This document shows positions 1 to 9,128 of a DNA stretch of 64,000 bases, in pieces. The stretch comes from Campylobacter concisus (GTDB taxonomy: Bacteria > Campylobacterota > Campylobacteria > Campylobacterales > Campylobacteraceae). Where the stretch lies: NCBI RefSeq assembly GCF_015679985.1, contig NZ_CP049239.1, positions 62,001 to 126,000 on the forward strand. Direction: 5' to 3'. The notes beneath the pieces are model-generated. The model had not been told where the DNA came from, did no database searches, and was given only the letters and a program-made list of their open reading frames with translations. A program made the translations under genes and the position numbers. The stretch's first letter is position 1; the number at the start of each line of letters is the position of its first letter.

Positions 1-2424
1 GGAGCTACTGTCGGTACTGTAGGAATTGAAGATGTATCTGCCAGATATAAGAGCATAGATAAATATAAAGACGGTCGCGAAATTACCGATGAAGATAGAA
101 TCTCTATGGAAGCTCAATTTCAACAAAGATCTGGCGTTCAACTAGGTCATGGTAAAAATACGGTAACCATAGAGGGCGAAGATACTGCTGTAAGTAGGGT
201 AACGGGCTATAAATATAATCATAATGAAGGATTTAAAAACGAAAATTGGACTAATACTGTAACTGTAAAAGACAAAGCTACAGTATCCTTTGATATAGAT
301 ATAAATAGTATAAACAAAGATACGGTAAATGTAGAAAATAATGCTACCGTAAGAGGAACTATCTTTACTGGTAAAGGCAGCGATACTATAAACGTAACTA
401 ATAATTCTAAGGTCGGCGGTGTAAGGGCTGAATCCGATGGCGACACAATAAATATAACTGATTCAACGGTCGGCGGAAAAGGTAGTTTCTATGGAAGTTC
501 AACCAATAAAGACAAGGGTAATTTTAATGGAGACGACTCATATAATAAAGGTCAATTCGAGGGTATTAATGGAGATGGAAACGATGTCTTTGATACGGTT
601 AATGGCAAAGATACTATAACAATCAAAAATTCAACCGTTAACGGTACAATTTGGGGTGGAGGTTATAATGACACCATAAACATATCAGACAATAGCGTTA
701 TTAACGGAATTATCGAAGGTGAAGGCGGTAACGATATCATAACCGTAAATAAGTCTACAATAAGTGGACAAGCTATTAAGAATGATGAAGGAAAGATAAT
801 TAGATACGAAGCTATCAAAGGCGGCGATGGCGTAGATACAATCTCTATACAAAATGAATCCAAGGTAATAGGTAATATATATGGTAATGCCGGAAAAGAT
901 AATATATCCTTAGAAGGCGGTGCTAAAGTAGATGGAGCAATATATGGCGACACAAAGACAATGAATGATGTATATGAAATGGATGAACAAGCAAAGCACG
1001 GCAAGCATATAAATATAATCGACAAAGGTGCCGATGCTGATAATATAACTTTAAGCGGTGCGGGAACCAGTGCGAAGCATATATTTGCCGGAGACGGCGA
1101 TGATAAGATCGTGGTAAAAGATGGCGCAAAAGTAACAGGAGAAGTAAGGGGCGACGAAGGCGATGATAAAATAACCGTATCTGACAACCAAACATACGTT
1201 AGCGCCATAAACGGTAGAGGTGGCGACGATACTATCCTAGTAGAAAAGGGCGCAAACGTAGACGGTATAGTCGGAAGATGGGGTAATGATGATATAACCG
1301 TAACAGGGAAAGGCACCGTCGTAAAAGAATTCATTCATGGCAATGAGGGCGATGATACGATTAGGGTTTTGGACGGTGCTGTCGTCAAGGGCGATATTGA
1401 AAATAATACTGAAGGTAAGATCGGCAGCATTGAAGGCAATGCTGGTAACGATATTATAGAAATTGATGGAGGAGTTAACAAAGAAGGTTATGTTGGCGGT
1501 AAAATTATTAGTGGAGACGGCGATGATATCGTTACGATAAGGAATACAAATCTAGACAAAGTCGACAATGTCTACAATAAAAACGTCAAGGTTGATACTG
1601 GAACTGGCAATGATACCGTAAATTTATATAAAGTTACTGTAAACGATACTAATATCTGGACAAAAGAGGGCAACGATACTATAAATGCTACTGATACTAT
1701 ATTTAAAACAACGCAAGGAACTGGAATAGGAACTGGAAGCGGTAATGATATTATAAATATAAATTCAGGGTCTAGTTTCGAAAGCGGTACGCATATAAGT
1801 GCAGGCGAAGGTAATGATAATATCAATATAAATAACGGTGCTCATCTAAACGGAGGCCACGTTTATGGCTACGAAGGAAACGATACTATAAATATAAATT
1901 CTGGAGCTACTTTGACGAACTCTTCTGTACGTGGAAATGAAGGTAATGACACTATAAGTATAGATAACGGAGCCAGTATAAATAATTCCGGTAATATAGC
2001 CGTAAACGGGGATGTGGGTAATGATACTTTAGTTTTGAAAAACGGAGCTTCTGCTGGATTTAAGAACTTAAATTTTGAAAACAAAGTATCTATAACTCAT
2101 ACAAACGGGGATGTAAATATAACCGATATGGAAGGCGATAAAACCGTGGACCTATCCCAGCTATCTGCTATAACGGATAAAAACGTAAAATCGGTAGATA
2201 TGACGAGTATATACGGCGCAAAACTAAACATCACCGCACAAGACGTGCTAGACGTCAATAAAACTACCGGTGATACTCTTACCGTAAAAGGCGGTAGCGA
2301 CGATACCGTTCATAAGACAGATACATCCTCATGGCAAAATAATAATGACGGAACGTATTCTACGACCGTAAATGGCGAAACGGTAAGTATTAAAATAGAA
2401 AATAACGTTACACTGGATTTATAA
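1..2424 (+). CDS. RTX-like repeat surface protein, 5-prime end cut off by window
   Basis: The reading frame is open from base 1, so the 772-residue stretch from the ATG at 106 is not the whole protein; the true start lies upstream of the window. The protein is almost entirely repeats of about 20-27 residues built on GxGNDTI(N/T)(I/V) followed by an NGAxxxxG-type turn, a variant of the calcium-binding GGxGxDxUx RTX nonapeptide. It has no cysteine. The last ~90 residues (a 'Dxxx..LNITAQDVLDV' stretch, then a beta-rich end) match in pattern the C-termini of the two downstream paralogues, which suggests a common type I secretion C-terminal region. Family knowledge: such proteins are secreted adhesins or S-layer-like proteins. 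Whether this one has the retention module of its neighbours cannot be seen. Confidence 0.8.
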   Translation, partial: GATVGTVGIEDVSARYKSIDKYKDGREITDEDRISMEAQFQQRSGVQLGHGKNTVTIEGEDTAVSRVTGYKYNHNEGFKNENWTNTVTVKDKATVSFDIDINSINKDTVNVENNATVRGTIFTGKGSDTINVTNNSKVGGVRAESDGDTINITDSTVGGKGSFYGSSTNKDKGNFNGDDSYNKGQFEGINGDGNDVFDTVNGKDTITIKNSTVNGTIWGGGYNDTINISDNSVINGIIEGEGGNDIITVNKSTISGQAIKNDEGKIIRYEAIKGGDGVDTISIQNESKVIGNIYGNAGKDNISLEGGAKVDGAIYGDTKTMNDVYEMDEQAKHGKHINIIDKGADADNITLSGAGTSAKHIFAGDGDDKIVVKDGAKVTGEVRGDEGDDKITVSDNQTYVSAINGRGGDDTILVEKGANVDGIVGRWGNDDITVTGKGTVVKEFIHGNEGDDTIRVLDGAVVKGDIENNTEGKIGSIEGNAGNDIIEIDGGVNKEGYVGGKIISGDGDDIVTIRNTNLDKVDNVYNKNVKVDTGTGNDTVNLYKVTVNDTNIWTKEGNDTINATDTIFKTTQGTGIGTGSGNDIININSGSSFESGTHISAGEGNDNININNGAHLNGGHVYGYEGNDTININSGATLTNSSVRGNEGNDTISIDNGASINNSGNIAVNGDVGNDTLVLKNGASAGFKNLNFENKVSITHTNGDVNITDMEGDKTVDLSQLSAITDKNVKSVDMTSIYGAKLNITAQDVLDVNKTTGDTLTVKGGSDDTVHKTDTSSWQNNNDGTYSTTVNGETVSIKIENNVTLDL

Positions 2425-2433
2425 TATCTTATT

Positions 2434-2460
2434 TAAAACCCAAGAATTTCTTGGGTTTTA
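2434..2460 (+). terminator. Rho-independent terminator after repeat gene 1
   Basis: AAAACCCAAGAA and TTCTTGGGTTTT form a near-perfect stem just after the stop codon at 2424, ending in a T run. It separates gene 1 from the following paralogue, so gene 2 needs its own promoter. Confidence 0.75.
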
Positions 2461-2720
2461 CTCCAAATAAAATTACTACAGTTTTTAATCTTATATTATT
2501 CTAGTAACTGTTCTAATTTTTGGCTTTAACAACTAGTTAACGTAGCAATAAAATAAGTTAGATGGTGTAGAGAACAGCGAAATAAGCAACAAAAAATAAT
2601 AATATCAATCCACCTTTATAAAAGGTATTTTCTACTACTTTTTATTTTAACTTGGGTTACACCTAAAATGAAATATCAAATTGTAAAAGATAGCACGAGC
2701 TTAACCAATATCCTGCCATC

Positions 2721-2851
2721 GATTGTGGAATATGTAACGATACTATCGACTTCAATAATGTTAAAAATTTTTGATGATTAAGTTGAGTGGTCATGTTAAT
2801 ATAAACGAAAACGCAGTCAATAATAATGCTGAGCTTAATTTACAGGTTAGT
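2721..2851 (+). pseudogene. Debris of an RTX-like gene between two paralogues
   Basis: The 516-bp gap between genes 1 and 2 holds no intact gene, but two short stretches read like pieces of the neighbouring proteins. Bases 2721-2771 translate to DCGICNDTIDFNNVKNF, which resembles the 'DGGAGYDTL...IDFSHVKNIE' end of the third paralogue. Bases 2780-2851, in another frame, read 'KLSGHVNINENAVNNNAEL', in repeat style. Stops and a frame change separate them. I infer the remnant of a deleted or recombined paralogue; short length limits confidence. Confidence 0.4.
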
Positions 2852-2854
2852 CTT

Positions 2855-2902
2855 TATTGTACCCCAGTACAATAGACAAGCCCTTTTAAAAATTTATATA
2901 AT
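2855..2902 (+). promoter_or_regulatory. Palindrome plus promoter of repeat gene 2
   Basis: TATTGTAC (2855-2862) and GTACAATA (2867-2874) are a perfect 8+4+8 inverted repeat. Overlapping its right arm is a -35-like TAGACA (2873-2878), and 18 bases later a -10 TATAAT (2897-2902). A palindrome abutting the -35 is a typical activator or repressor site. The same core stands in front of the genes at 6460 and 17091. Confidence 0.6.
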
Positions 2903-3421
2903 TCATTCAGAATTTCAAATAATATAACAATAAGGAGAACATGATGGCTAAAGAAGCCGGAGTAGTTAAAAGCGTAAACGGAGGAATAGCAAGAGCACTT
3001 AATGACTTAACAGGAGAGGTAAGACAATTAAGTGTAGGAGATATTGTATACCAAGGTGAAAAGATAGTTACAGAGGGTTCTAACTCTAAAGTAACAATAA
3101 CTCAAACTGATGGTAAAGATATAACTTTAATAGGTAAAGATACTCTAACTCTAGATCAAGACTCTAACAATAACGAAACAGTAGCTGATATCTCAGCTTT
3201 ACAACAAGCCATCTTAAAAGGAACAGATCTTAATGCTCTAGAAGAAACTGCTGCAGGTGGTCCACAAGCAGGTGGTAATGGTGGAGATGGCGTAAGCTTA
3301 TCTTCTACTAGCTTTGCAGAAGGAGGCCACATTAGTAACATAAATGCTAATGTAGGAAGCATAGATGCTTTATCTCTAGCAGCAGGTGGAGATAATAGCT
3401 TTGGTGTAAGTGGTGGAAATG
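2858..3421 (+). repeat. 564-bp direct repeat, copy 1 (promoter plus retention module)
   Basis: By line-by-line comparison this block is identical to 6377-6940 (offset 3519) with no mismatch seen. It starts at the upstream palindrome, 83 bases before the start codon, and ends 481 bases into the gene. Sequence on both sides is unrelated between copies. Perfect identity, including silent positions, implies recent duplication or continuing gene conversion. Confidence 0.97.
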
Positions 3422-6138
3422 ATTTAGGTATAAAAAATACTAATGTGACAACTGAAGGACCAACATTGTTTGGTGGCATAGAGCTCTCCTCGTCTTTCTA
3501 TAGCGACGATATTTCTAACGGCTACTTTTCAAATTTAGGAACGGCCATGCACAATGCATGGCTAGATAGCGCGGAAGGCGTAGCGCAGATAAACGATATG
3601 AAAGAGCAAATGAAATCGGCTCTCGAAAACGTTAAACAACCTTATCCGAACGACACGCAAAATGCTTTTACGGCAGAGCAAATAGATAATTTAGTTAACG
3701 AGTATGCAAATTTAAAATCCGCTAAAGAACCCGTAGATAGTTCGAATAGCGCAAATTTAACGAATACGAACAATTTGTCGAGACTATTTGATACCCTTGG
3801 AACTCAAGTTAGGATAGGACAAAAAACGATAGAGATAGACGGGCATCAATTCCAAAAAGCTACCGCATCGATTCCTGAAGAAAGTATAGAAAAAATAGGC
3901 GATAGCGGTTGGGGACTAATCAAAAATGCCGCCGGAGAACCGGTAGCCGTAATGCCGATCGGTAAAATAAAAACAGGATTAAAACTCGGTGTCGGAAACG
4001 GCGAAATAGGTAACGAAACGCTAACTACGAGTACCAATGAAAACGTGCACGTCATATCCCACGGTGGCGTTCAAAAAATTTTTACTAACTATACCGATGC
4101 AGATAACTATATGAAAAGTATCGGCACGCATTATATTGACAATCCGGCTTACGACCCTATGAACCCAATGTCTGCGCCGTCTATAATTCCGGTAGATTCT
4201 AACGGTAACCAAATTTCATCTTACCAGGCTTATAGTTCTACGACTTATACTACAAATTTAACTACTCTAAAATTGCCGGCTAGTACGTTGGCGAATTTGA
4301 GGGTATTCGGTAGCGACGGAGACGATACGCTTATGCTAGACGGCGTAACCGTAAAAGCCGTTTACGGAGGTTCTGGAGCCGATAACATTACCGTTAATAA
4401 TTCTACTATTACGGAATATATTTCAGGCGATGCCGGAAACGACAATATAACCGTTAATAATTCTACTATCAACGGCAAAACTATTACTAATAGCGACGGT
4501 TTATCAAGTCATGAAGCTATTACCGGAAATAGCGGACAAGATACAATAAGCGTAACGAATTCTAATATTACCGGTAATATAGACGGCGGGGCGGATAACG
4601 ATAAGATAGATGTTGTTGGTACCGGCATCAAAGACGGTTACGGAAAAGTCGTAGGCGATATCAACGGCGGAGACGGAAATGATTATATAAACGTAATGAC
4701 CGACATAGACGGTAACATAAATGCGGGCAGATCGTCCGATAGCGGAGTACCCGGTATCTTAGACAATCACTCTAGGTACCACGATAGAATTATGGTCGGA
4801 GCGGTACCTACGCCGGGAACTAGTGTTGCCGTAAAAGGAAACCTTACCGCTGACGGTAACGTCCTGATCGGTACGAGCGACGCTCGCATAAACGGAAACG
4901 TTGTAGCAAATAGCGCCTCAAACCAAAGCGCAGAAATAAGTTTGAGCCAAAATACGGTAATAGACGGAGACGTTATAGGGGGTCACGGAAGAGATTTTAT
5001 AGATATAAGAGGATATCATGACGGAACTAAAAACGCTATAGTTCACGGTAATGTCGATACTAGAGAAGGTGACGATAGAATAGACGTATATAACGGTAGC
5101 GTAGGAGGTCAAATCGAAGGTGGAAAAGGCGACGATATGTTCAACCTATATAAAGGATCTCGCATAAACGGTATAAACGATATAGAAGGAAATAGTCAGC
5201 TTCAAGTAAGCGAGACTACGGTAGATAGTAATCTTAATTTTAACGGTGATACCAAAATAGAAGTAGTTGCGGGCGGTAATATTTCGACCAACTTAAATTT
5301 AAGCCATAATAATAGAATTTCGGCAATGGGCGATGATGCCAAAATAACCGGTGATATAAACTTTAGTGGTAACGGTAAACAATTTGTTAGTGCAATCGAC
5401 GGAGGCGAGATCGTTACTGTAAATTTAGGAAATGGACAAAACGAGGTCATGGTTGGAAGTGGGCGTAGCGGAACGTATCAGGACTCTAAGATAGATAACG
5501 TAAACGGTGGAGGTGGAACCGATACCATAAAAGCGTTTAGTGGAGGTACTATAAATAACCTAAATATAAAAGACGGTAACGGTGACGATACTATATCTAG
5601 ATTCAGTACGGAAAGTTACGACGATATGGGCCAACACACTAAAGGAGAGGGTGTTATAAATCATATCCAAAAAGATAGCGGAGATAACGAAATACACGGT
5701 AGAGTGATAAATAAAATGACCAATGAAGGGGAAGAAAGGCATATTATTGTAGATAGTTCGAAAAATAGTAACATAGATCTATCTAGCATAATGGAACACG
5801 GTTTAAGTCAAAATCATGCAGGCGTTATGAACCACGTATACGACTCAATAGACATATCAAATGTGGCAAATGCTAGACTTAAAGTTAATATCGCAGATGT
5901 GCTAAATGTACCTGAAAAAAATCATGGCATCGACGAAATAGAAACTGTTTTAAAGCTTAAGTATGGCTCAGACGATAGAGTAACTCTTGAAAATGGTGGT
6001 AGTAAAAACGGTTGGCATGAGATTACAAATGACGGTGATGCTAGCAATAAAACGTATAAAGCAGAGCTAGATCACGACGGTAACACATATTCGGTTATAA
6101 TTAAAGTCGACAATGATTCTATTACTCCGGATATTTAG
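2941..6138 (+). CDS. LapA-type retention module protein with RTX-like repeats (repeat protein 2)
   Basis: This is a 1065-residue cysteine-free protein. Residues 1-~107 form a retention module ('GVVKSVNGG...GDIVYQGE...DGKDITLIGKDTL') followed by T-A-A-G at 103-106, the motif cut by LapG-type proteases in LapA adhesins. A Gly/Ser linker runs to about 160, then a segment (~180-450) without clear family resemblance. GGxGNDxI-type repeats (~455-900) and a C-terminal region similar to its neighbours complete it. Family knowledge: the retention module holds the adhesin in the outer-membrane TolC-like pore of its type I secretion system until cleavage. The ATG at 2944 is better spaced (6 bases) from AGGAG than the one at 2941. 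Codon use shifts to TCG/ACG/GCG shortly after the shared block, around 3480. Confidence 0.85.
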   Translation: MMAKEAGVVKSVNGGIARALNDLTGEVRQLSVGDIVYQGEKIVTEGSNSKVTITQTDGKDITLIGKDTLTLDQDSNNNETVADISALQQAILKGTDLNALEETAAGGPQAGGNGGDGVSLSSTSFAEGGHISNINANVGSIDALSLAAGGDNSFGVSGGNDLGIKNTNVTTEGPTLFGGIELSSSFYSDDISNGYFSNLGTAMHNAWLDSAEGVAQINDMKEQMKSALENVKQPYPNDTQNAFTAEQIDNLVNEYANLKSAKEPVDSSNSANLTNTNNLSRLFDTLGTQVRIGQKTIEIDGHQFQKATASIPEESIEKIGDSGWGLIKNAAGEPVAVMPIGKIKTGLKLGVGNGEIGNETLTTSTNENVHVISHGGVQKIFTNYTDADNYMKSIGTHYIDNPAYDPMNPMSAPSIIPVDSNGNQISSYQAYSSTTYTTNLTTLKLPASTLANLRVFGSDGDDTLMLDGVTVKAVYGGSGADNITVNNSTITEYISGDAGNDNITVNNSTINGKTITNSDGLSSHEAITGNSGQDTISVTNSNITGNIDGGADNDKIDVVGTGIKDGYGKVVGDINGGDGNDYINVMTDIDGNINAGRSSDSGVPGILDNHSRYHDRIMVGAVPTPGTSVAVKGNLTADGNVLIGTSDARINGNVVANSASNQSAEISLSQNTVIDGDVIGGHGRDFIDIRGYHDGTKNAIVHGNVDTREGDDRIDVYNGSVGGQIEGGKGDDMFNLYKGSRINGINDIEGNSQLQVSETTVDSNLNFNGDTKIEVVAGGNISTNLNLSHNNRISAMGDDAKITGDINFSGNGKQFVSAIDGGEIVTVNLGNGQNEVMVGSGRSGTYQDSKIDNVNGGGGTDTIKAFSGGTINNLNIKDGNGDDTISRFSTESYDDMGQHTKGEGVINHIQKDSGDNEIHGRVINKMTNEGEERHIIVDSSKNSNIDLSSIMEHGLSQNHAGVMNHVYDSIDISNVANARLKVNIADVLNVPEKNHGIDEIETVLKLKYGSDDRVTLENGGSKNGWHEITNDGDASNKTYKAELDHDGNTYSVIIKVDNDSITPDI

Positions 6139-6170
6139 TTGATTATATAAAAGAAATAAATCCTTTATAT

Positions 6171-6202
6171 GTAAAGCAACTAAAAGTATTTAGTTGCTTT
6201 AC
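6171..6202 (+). terminator. Rho-independent terminator after repeat gene 2
   Basis: A perfect 14-bp stem, GTAAAGCAACTAAA against TTTAGTTGCTTTAC with a 4-base loop, lies 33 bases after the stop codon. The rest of the 321-bp gap up to 6376 shows no gene. Confidence 0.75.
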
Positions 6203-6376
6203 TACCTAGTACCCAAAAATAACAACTGTAAATTTTGCAATACCTATAATTTTTAGCGTTTATTTCATTTAATATTAATCTACAAATTTGACCCTATTTT
6301 AGCCTAACTGAAGAAAAACAAATTAACTCTAAATCCCTACTGTTTGTTTCACAATATCACACAAATTTTTCAACAC

Positions 6377-6421
6377 TGTACCCCAGTACAATAGACAAGC
6401 CCTTTTAAAAATTTATATAAT
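6377..6421 (+). promoter_or_regulatory. Palindrome plus promoter of repeat gene 3
   Basis: TGTAC (6377-6381) CCCA GTACA (6386-6390) is followed by TAGACA and TATAAT (6416-6421), as at gene 2. Here the inverted repeat is only 5+5 because the identical block begins inside the left arm; the bases before it (CAACAC) differ. The block edge therefore falls exactly in the palindrome. Confidence 0.55.
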
Positions 6422-6940
6422 TCATTCAGAATTTCAAATAATATAACAATAAGGAGAACATGATGGCTAAAGAAGCCGGAGTAGTTAAAAGCGTAAACGG
6501 AGGAATAGCAAGAGCACTTAATGACTTAACAGGAGAGGTAAGACAATTAAGTGTAGGAGATATTGTATACCAAGGTGAAAAGATAGTTACAGAGGGTTCT
6601 AACTCTAAAGTAACAATAACTCAAACTGATGGTAAAGATATAACTTTAATAGGTAAAGATACTCTAACTCTAGATCAAGACTCTAACAATAACGAAACAG
6701 TAGCTGATATCTCAGCTTTACAACAAGCCATCTTAAAAGGAACAGATCTTAATGCTCTAGAAGAAACTGCTGCAGGTGGTCCACAAGCAGGTGGTAATGG
6801 TGGAGATGGCGTAAGCTTATCTTCTACTAGCTTTGCAGAAGGAGGCCACATTAGTAACATAAATGCTAATGTAGGAAGCATAGATGCTTTATCTCTAGCA
6901 GCAGGTGGAGATAATAGCTTTGGTGTAAGTGGTGGAAATG
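6377..6940 (+). repeat. 564-bp direct repeat, copy 2 (promoter plus retention module)
   Basis: Second copy of the block at 2858-3421, identical through the Shine-Dalgarno sequence, the retention module and the TAAG site. Identity stops one base into the codon after GGN (asparagine), where GAT in copy 1 becomes GCT here. Confidence 0.97.
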
Positions 6941-8910
6941 CTGTTGGGGCTGGGGCTGTGGCAACTCCTGTTATACCTCCTATTGCTACAATTACAGCTC
7001 TAGGTTCAACAAATGTAACAGAGGGGTATTATTGGGAAAGTCTAGAGTATAAATTCTCTCTAGGGGATCTAGCTACAAATGGCATAAATAGCTTAGCAAC
7101 TAGACCAACTACATATACTTTTAGTCTAAGTGGTGTAGAAAAGGGTGTAGATTATGAAGAAATAGAAACTCCAGATGGCAATTTTGTCTTTGAATACAAA
7201 AACGCTGATGGTGATTGGGTTCCAATGTATGGTAATAAACTTACCGTAAATGATCCTAGAGATATAGAAAATATAGAGGTTAGAATAGCGCAGCTAACAG
7301 ACAACTCTATCCAAAATCAAGGAGAACGTGTAGGAGATGATTCTCGTTTTAGTAGTATAGACGGAGCAGTTCAAGGCGTTTATGAAAGAAAAGCTACTGT
7401 AAACGTAACTAGCGATAATCCTCAAATAGCTTCGTCAAGCAATACTGGCACTATTACTGATACGGACGATGAAGTATCATTTACTAAGGGCTTAGATGGA
7501 AAAACAATAGACACTGAGATGGGTAACGACATTATTAACCTACATGGAGAGATTAAAAACGGTTCTCAAGTGAATTCCGGAGACGATGACGATGTTGTAA
7601 ATTTATACGGCAATTTATACGGCACTACGAATACCCCTAGTCTTATTAATACCGGTAATGCAAATGATTTAGATATCGTAAACATTAAAAAAGGTGCTTC
7701 TATAAATAAAGCAAATATAAGCGGTAGAGGTAGTGGGGAGATAAACTTTGAAAGTGGCTCGACAGCAGATAATTTTCAAGTAAATTATTATGCTTCAAGC
7801 GGAAGTACTGTAAATATCAAAGGGCACTTAAAAAGTACAGATACAAGTAATTTAAGCACTATCAATACAGGAAATGGGGGAGACAAAATAAATATAACCG
7901 ATGGAGGCATAGTAGATAATGTTCAAATGTATCTTGGCGGAGGAGATGATAAGGTTTTTATAAACGGTGCCACACTTAAAGGTGGTAATTCTAGAATAGC
8001 TATGCAAAACGGTCATAATGAGATTACGATTAAAAACTCGACTGTAGAAGATACTCATTTGACTGGATACGGACAACACGGTCAAGACGGCACTATATTT
8101 AATTTTGATAAAGGATCTTACGTAGTTACCAGAAATTCTATTATGGGAGGCGGTGGAGATGATATCGTAAATATTAAATCTGGGGCGATTTTTGGCTCGC
8201 ATATAAATTTAGGAGAGGGCGATGATGTAATCAATATCGAGGCGGGTTCACTTGTAGTCGGAGGAAGTGCATTTTATAGTGAATTGCATGATGATAGAGT
8301 AGATACAAAAACCCTTAATATTAAAGGCGGTGAAATCAATAATTTTTATTTCAATGCCCCGGATCCAATAACAAACGAGACTTACTCTTCTAAAGAGGAT
8401 ATTATCAATATGAATATTACGGGCGGAGTCATTAAGAGTTCTAAATTTTATACATCCGAGCATTCCGATAATGTAACGATTAGCGGTACCAAAATTAGTA
8501 ATTCTATTATTGATACTAGAGACGGGGACGATTTTATATCTATCGGTAAAAACGCTAACATCCAAGATACATCTAAGATTGATGGTGGAGCCGGATATGA
8601 TACATTAAAAGTTGCTGACAATAGCATAGATTTTAGTCATGTTAAAAATATCGAAAGACTAGATATAACAGACGTTAATAAAACTCTAGCCGATACCAAT
8701 GTTGTAACACTATCAGCTAAAGATGTTTTAGATATGACTGACAATAACAACAAGCTAAGAATAGATGGTGATGGTAACGATAGGTTAAATTTAAGCGGCT
8801 TTAACCAAAGCTCCGCTAGGCCCGTAGATTCGGACTATACGGAATACACTAGTACTGACGGAACCGTTACGATAGAAATTAAAAACGATATAACGAATAT
8901 AACGTTCTAA
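6460..8910 (+). CDS. LapA-type retention module protein with RTX-like repeats (repeat protein 3)
   Basis: This 816-residue cysteine-free protein has the same first 160 residues as repeat protein 2, TAAG at 103-106 included. It then differs: residues ~160-345 form a beta-rich module ('TEGYYWESLEYKFSLG', 'YTFSLSGVEKGVDYEE', 'RKATVNVTSDNPQ', 'TGTITDTDD') that looks like a Calx-beta or Ig-like adhesin domain. RTX-like repeats (GGGGDDIVNI, GEGDDVINI) run to ~735. The C-terminus ('LDITDVNKTL...VVTLSAKDVLDM') is shared in pattern with the other two. I infer a type I-secreted, cell-retained adhesin sharing its promoter type with gene 2. The C-terminal family similarity is by eye only. Confidence 0.85.
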   Translation: MMAKEAGVVKSVNGGIARALNDLTGEVRQLSVGDIVYQGEKIVTEGSNSKVTITQTDGKDITLIGKDTLTLDQDSNNNETVADISALQQAILKGTDLNALEETAAGGPQAGGNGGDGVSLSSTSFAEGGHISNINANVGSIDALSLAAGGDNSFGVSGGNAVGAGAVATPVIPPIATITALGSTNVTEGYYWESLEYKFSLGDLATNGINSLATRPTTYTFSLSGVEKGVDYEEIETPDGNFVFEYKNADGDWVPMYGNKLTVNDPRDIENIEVRIAQLTDNSIQNQGERVGDDSRFSSIDGAVQGVYERKATVNVTSDNPQIASSSNTGTITDTDDEVSFTKGLDGKTIDTEMGNDIINLHGEIKNGSQVNSGDDDDVVNLYGNLYGTTNTPSLINTGNANDLDIVNIKKGASINKANISGRGSGEINFESGSTADNFQVNYYASSGSTVNIKGHLKSTDTSNLSTINTGNGGDKINITDGGIVDNVQMYLGGGDDKVFINGATLKGGNSRIAMQNGHNEITIKNSTVEDTHLTGYGQHGQDGTIFNFDKGSYVVTRNSIMGGGGDDIVNIKSGAIFGSHINLGEGDDVINIEAGSLVVGGSAFYSELHDDRVDTKTLNIKGGEINNFYFNAPDPITNETYSSKEDIINMNITGGVIKSSKFYTSEHSDNVTISGTKISNSIIDTRDGDDFISIGKNANIQDTSKIDGGAGYDTLKVADNSIDFSHVKNIERLDITDVNKTLADTNVVTLSAKDVLDMTDNNNKLRIDGDGNDRLNLSGFNQSSARPVDSDYTEYTSTDGTVTIEIKNDITNITF

Positions 8911-8938
8911 GCTTACGCTTTATTAACAAAAAGATTAA

Positions 8939-8966
8939 ATACCCCAAGGTTTATCCATTGGGGTAT
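8939..8966 (+). terminator. Rho-independent terminator after repeat gene 3
   Basis: ATACCCCAA and TTGGGGTAT pair across a 10-base loop 28 bases past the stop codon, followed by a T-rich tail (CTCTTTTCTATT). Confidence 0.75.
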
Positions 8967-9088
8967 CTCTTTTCTATTATTAAATTTTTATAATTGTTTA
9001 TATTTTTAACTAGCATCAAATCTACAAATTTTAGTTATTTAATCAGTAAGTCTGGATGATAAACAAAGGCTTAAAATGGATTAAAATT

Positions 9089-9118
9089 TGGCGGTAAATG
9101 TAGATAAATTTACCGCCA
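9089..9118 (-). terminator. Terminator of the broken binding-protein gene
   Basis: TGGCGGTAAAT and its complement form an 11-bp stem with an 8-base loop, 10 bases past the end of the minus-strand gene. On that strand it is followed by AATTTTAATCC. Confidence 0.65.
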
Positions 9119-9128
9119 TAAGGATAAA

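Noticed and set aside
106-106. ATG at 106 as the start of repeat gene 1
   Set aside because: The frame is open all the way to base 1 with the same repeat style, and there is no ribosome-binding site before 106.
663-1334. Long minus-strand open frames within the repeat genes (also near 923, 3156, 7852)
   Set aside because: They mirror the repetitive plus-strand coding sequence, giving Ser/Pro/Ile-rich nonsense without ribosome-binding sites or known motifs.
600-2000. Regularly spaced DNA repeats that could be taken for a CRISPR array
   Set aside because: The periodicity is that of coding repeats (GGxGNDT units) in one open frame; repeats are degenerate and there are no constant direct repeats with unique spacers or cas genes.
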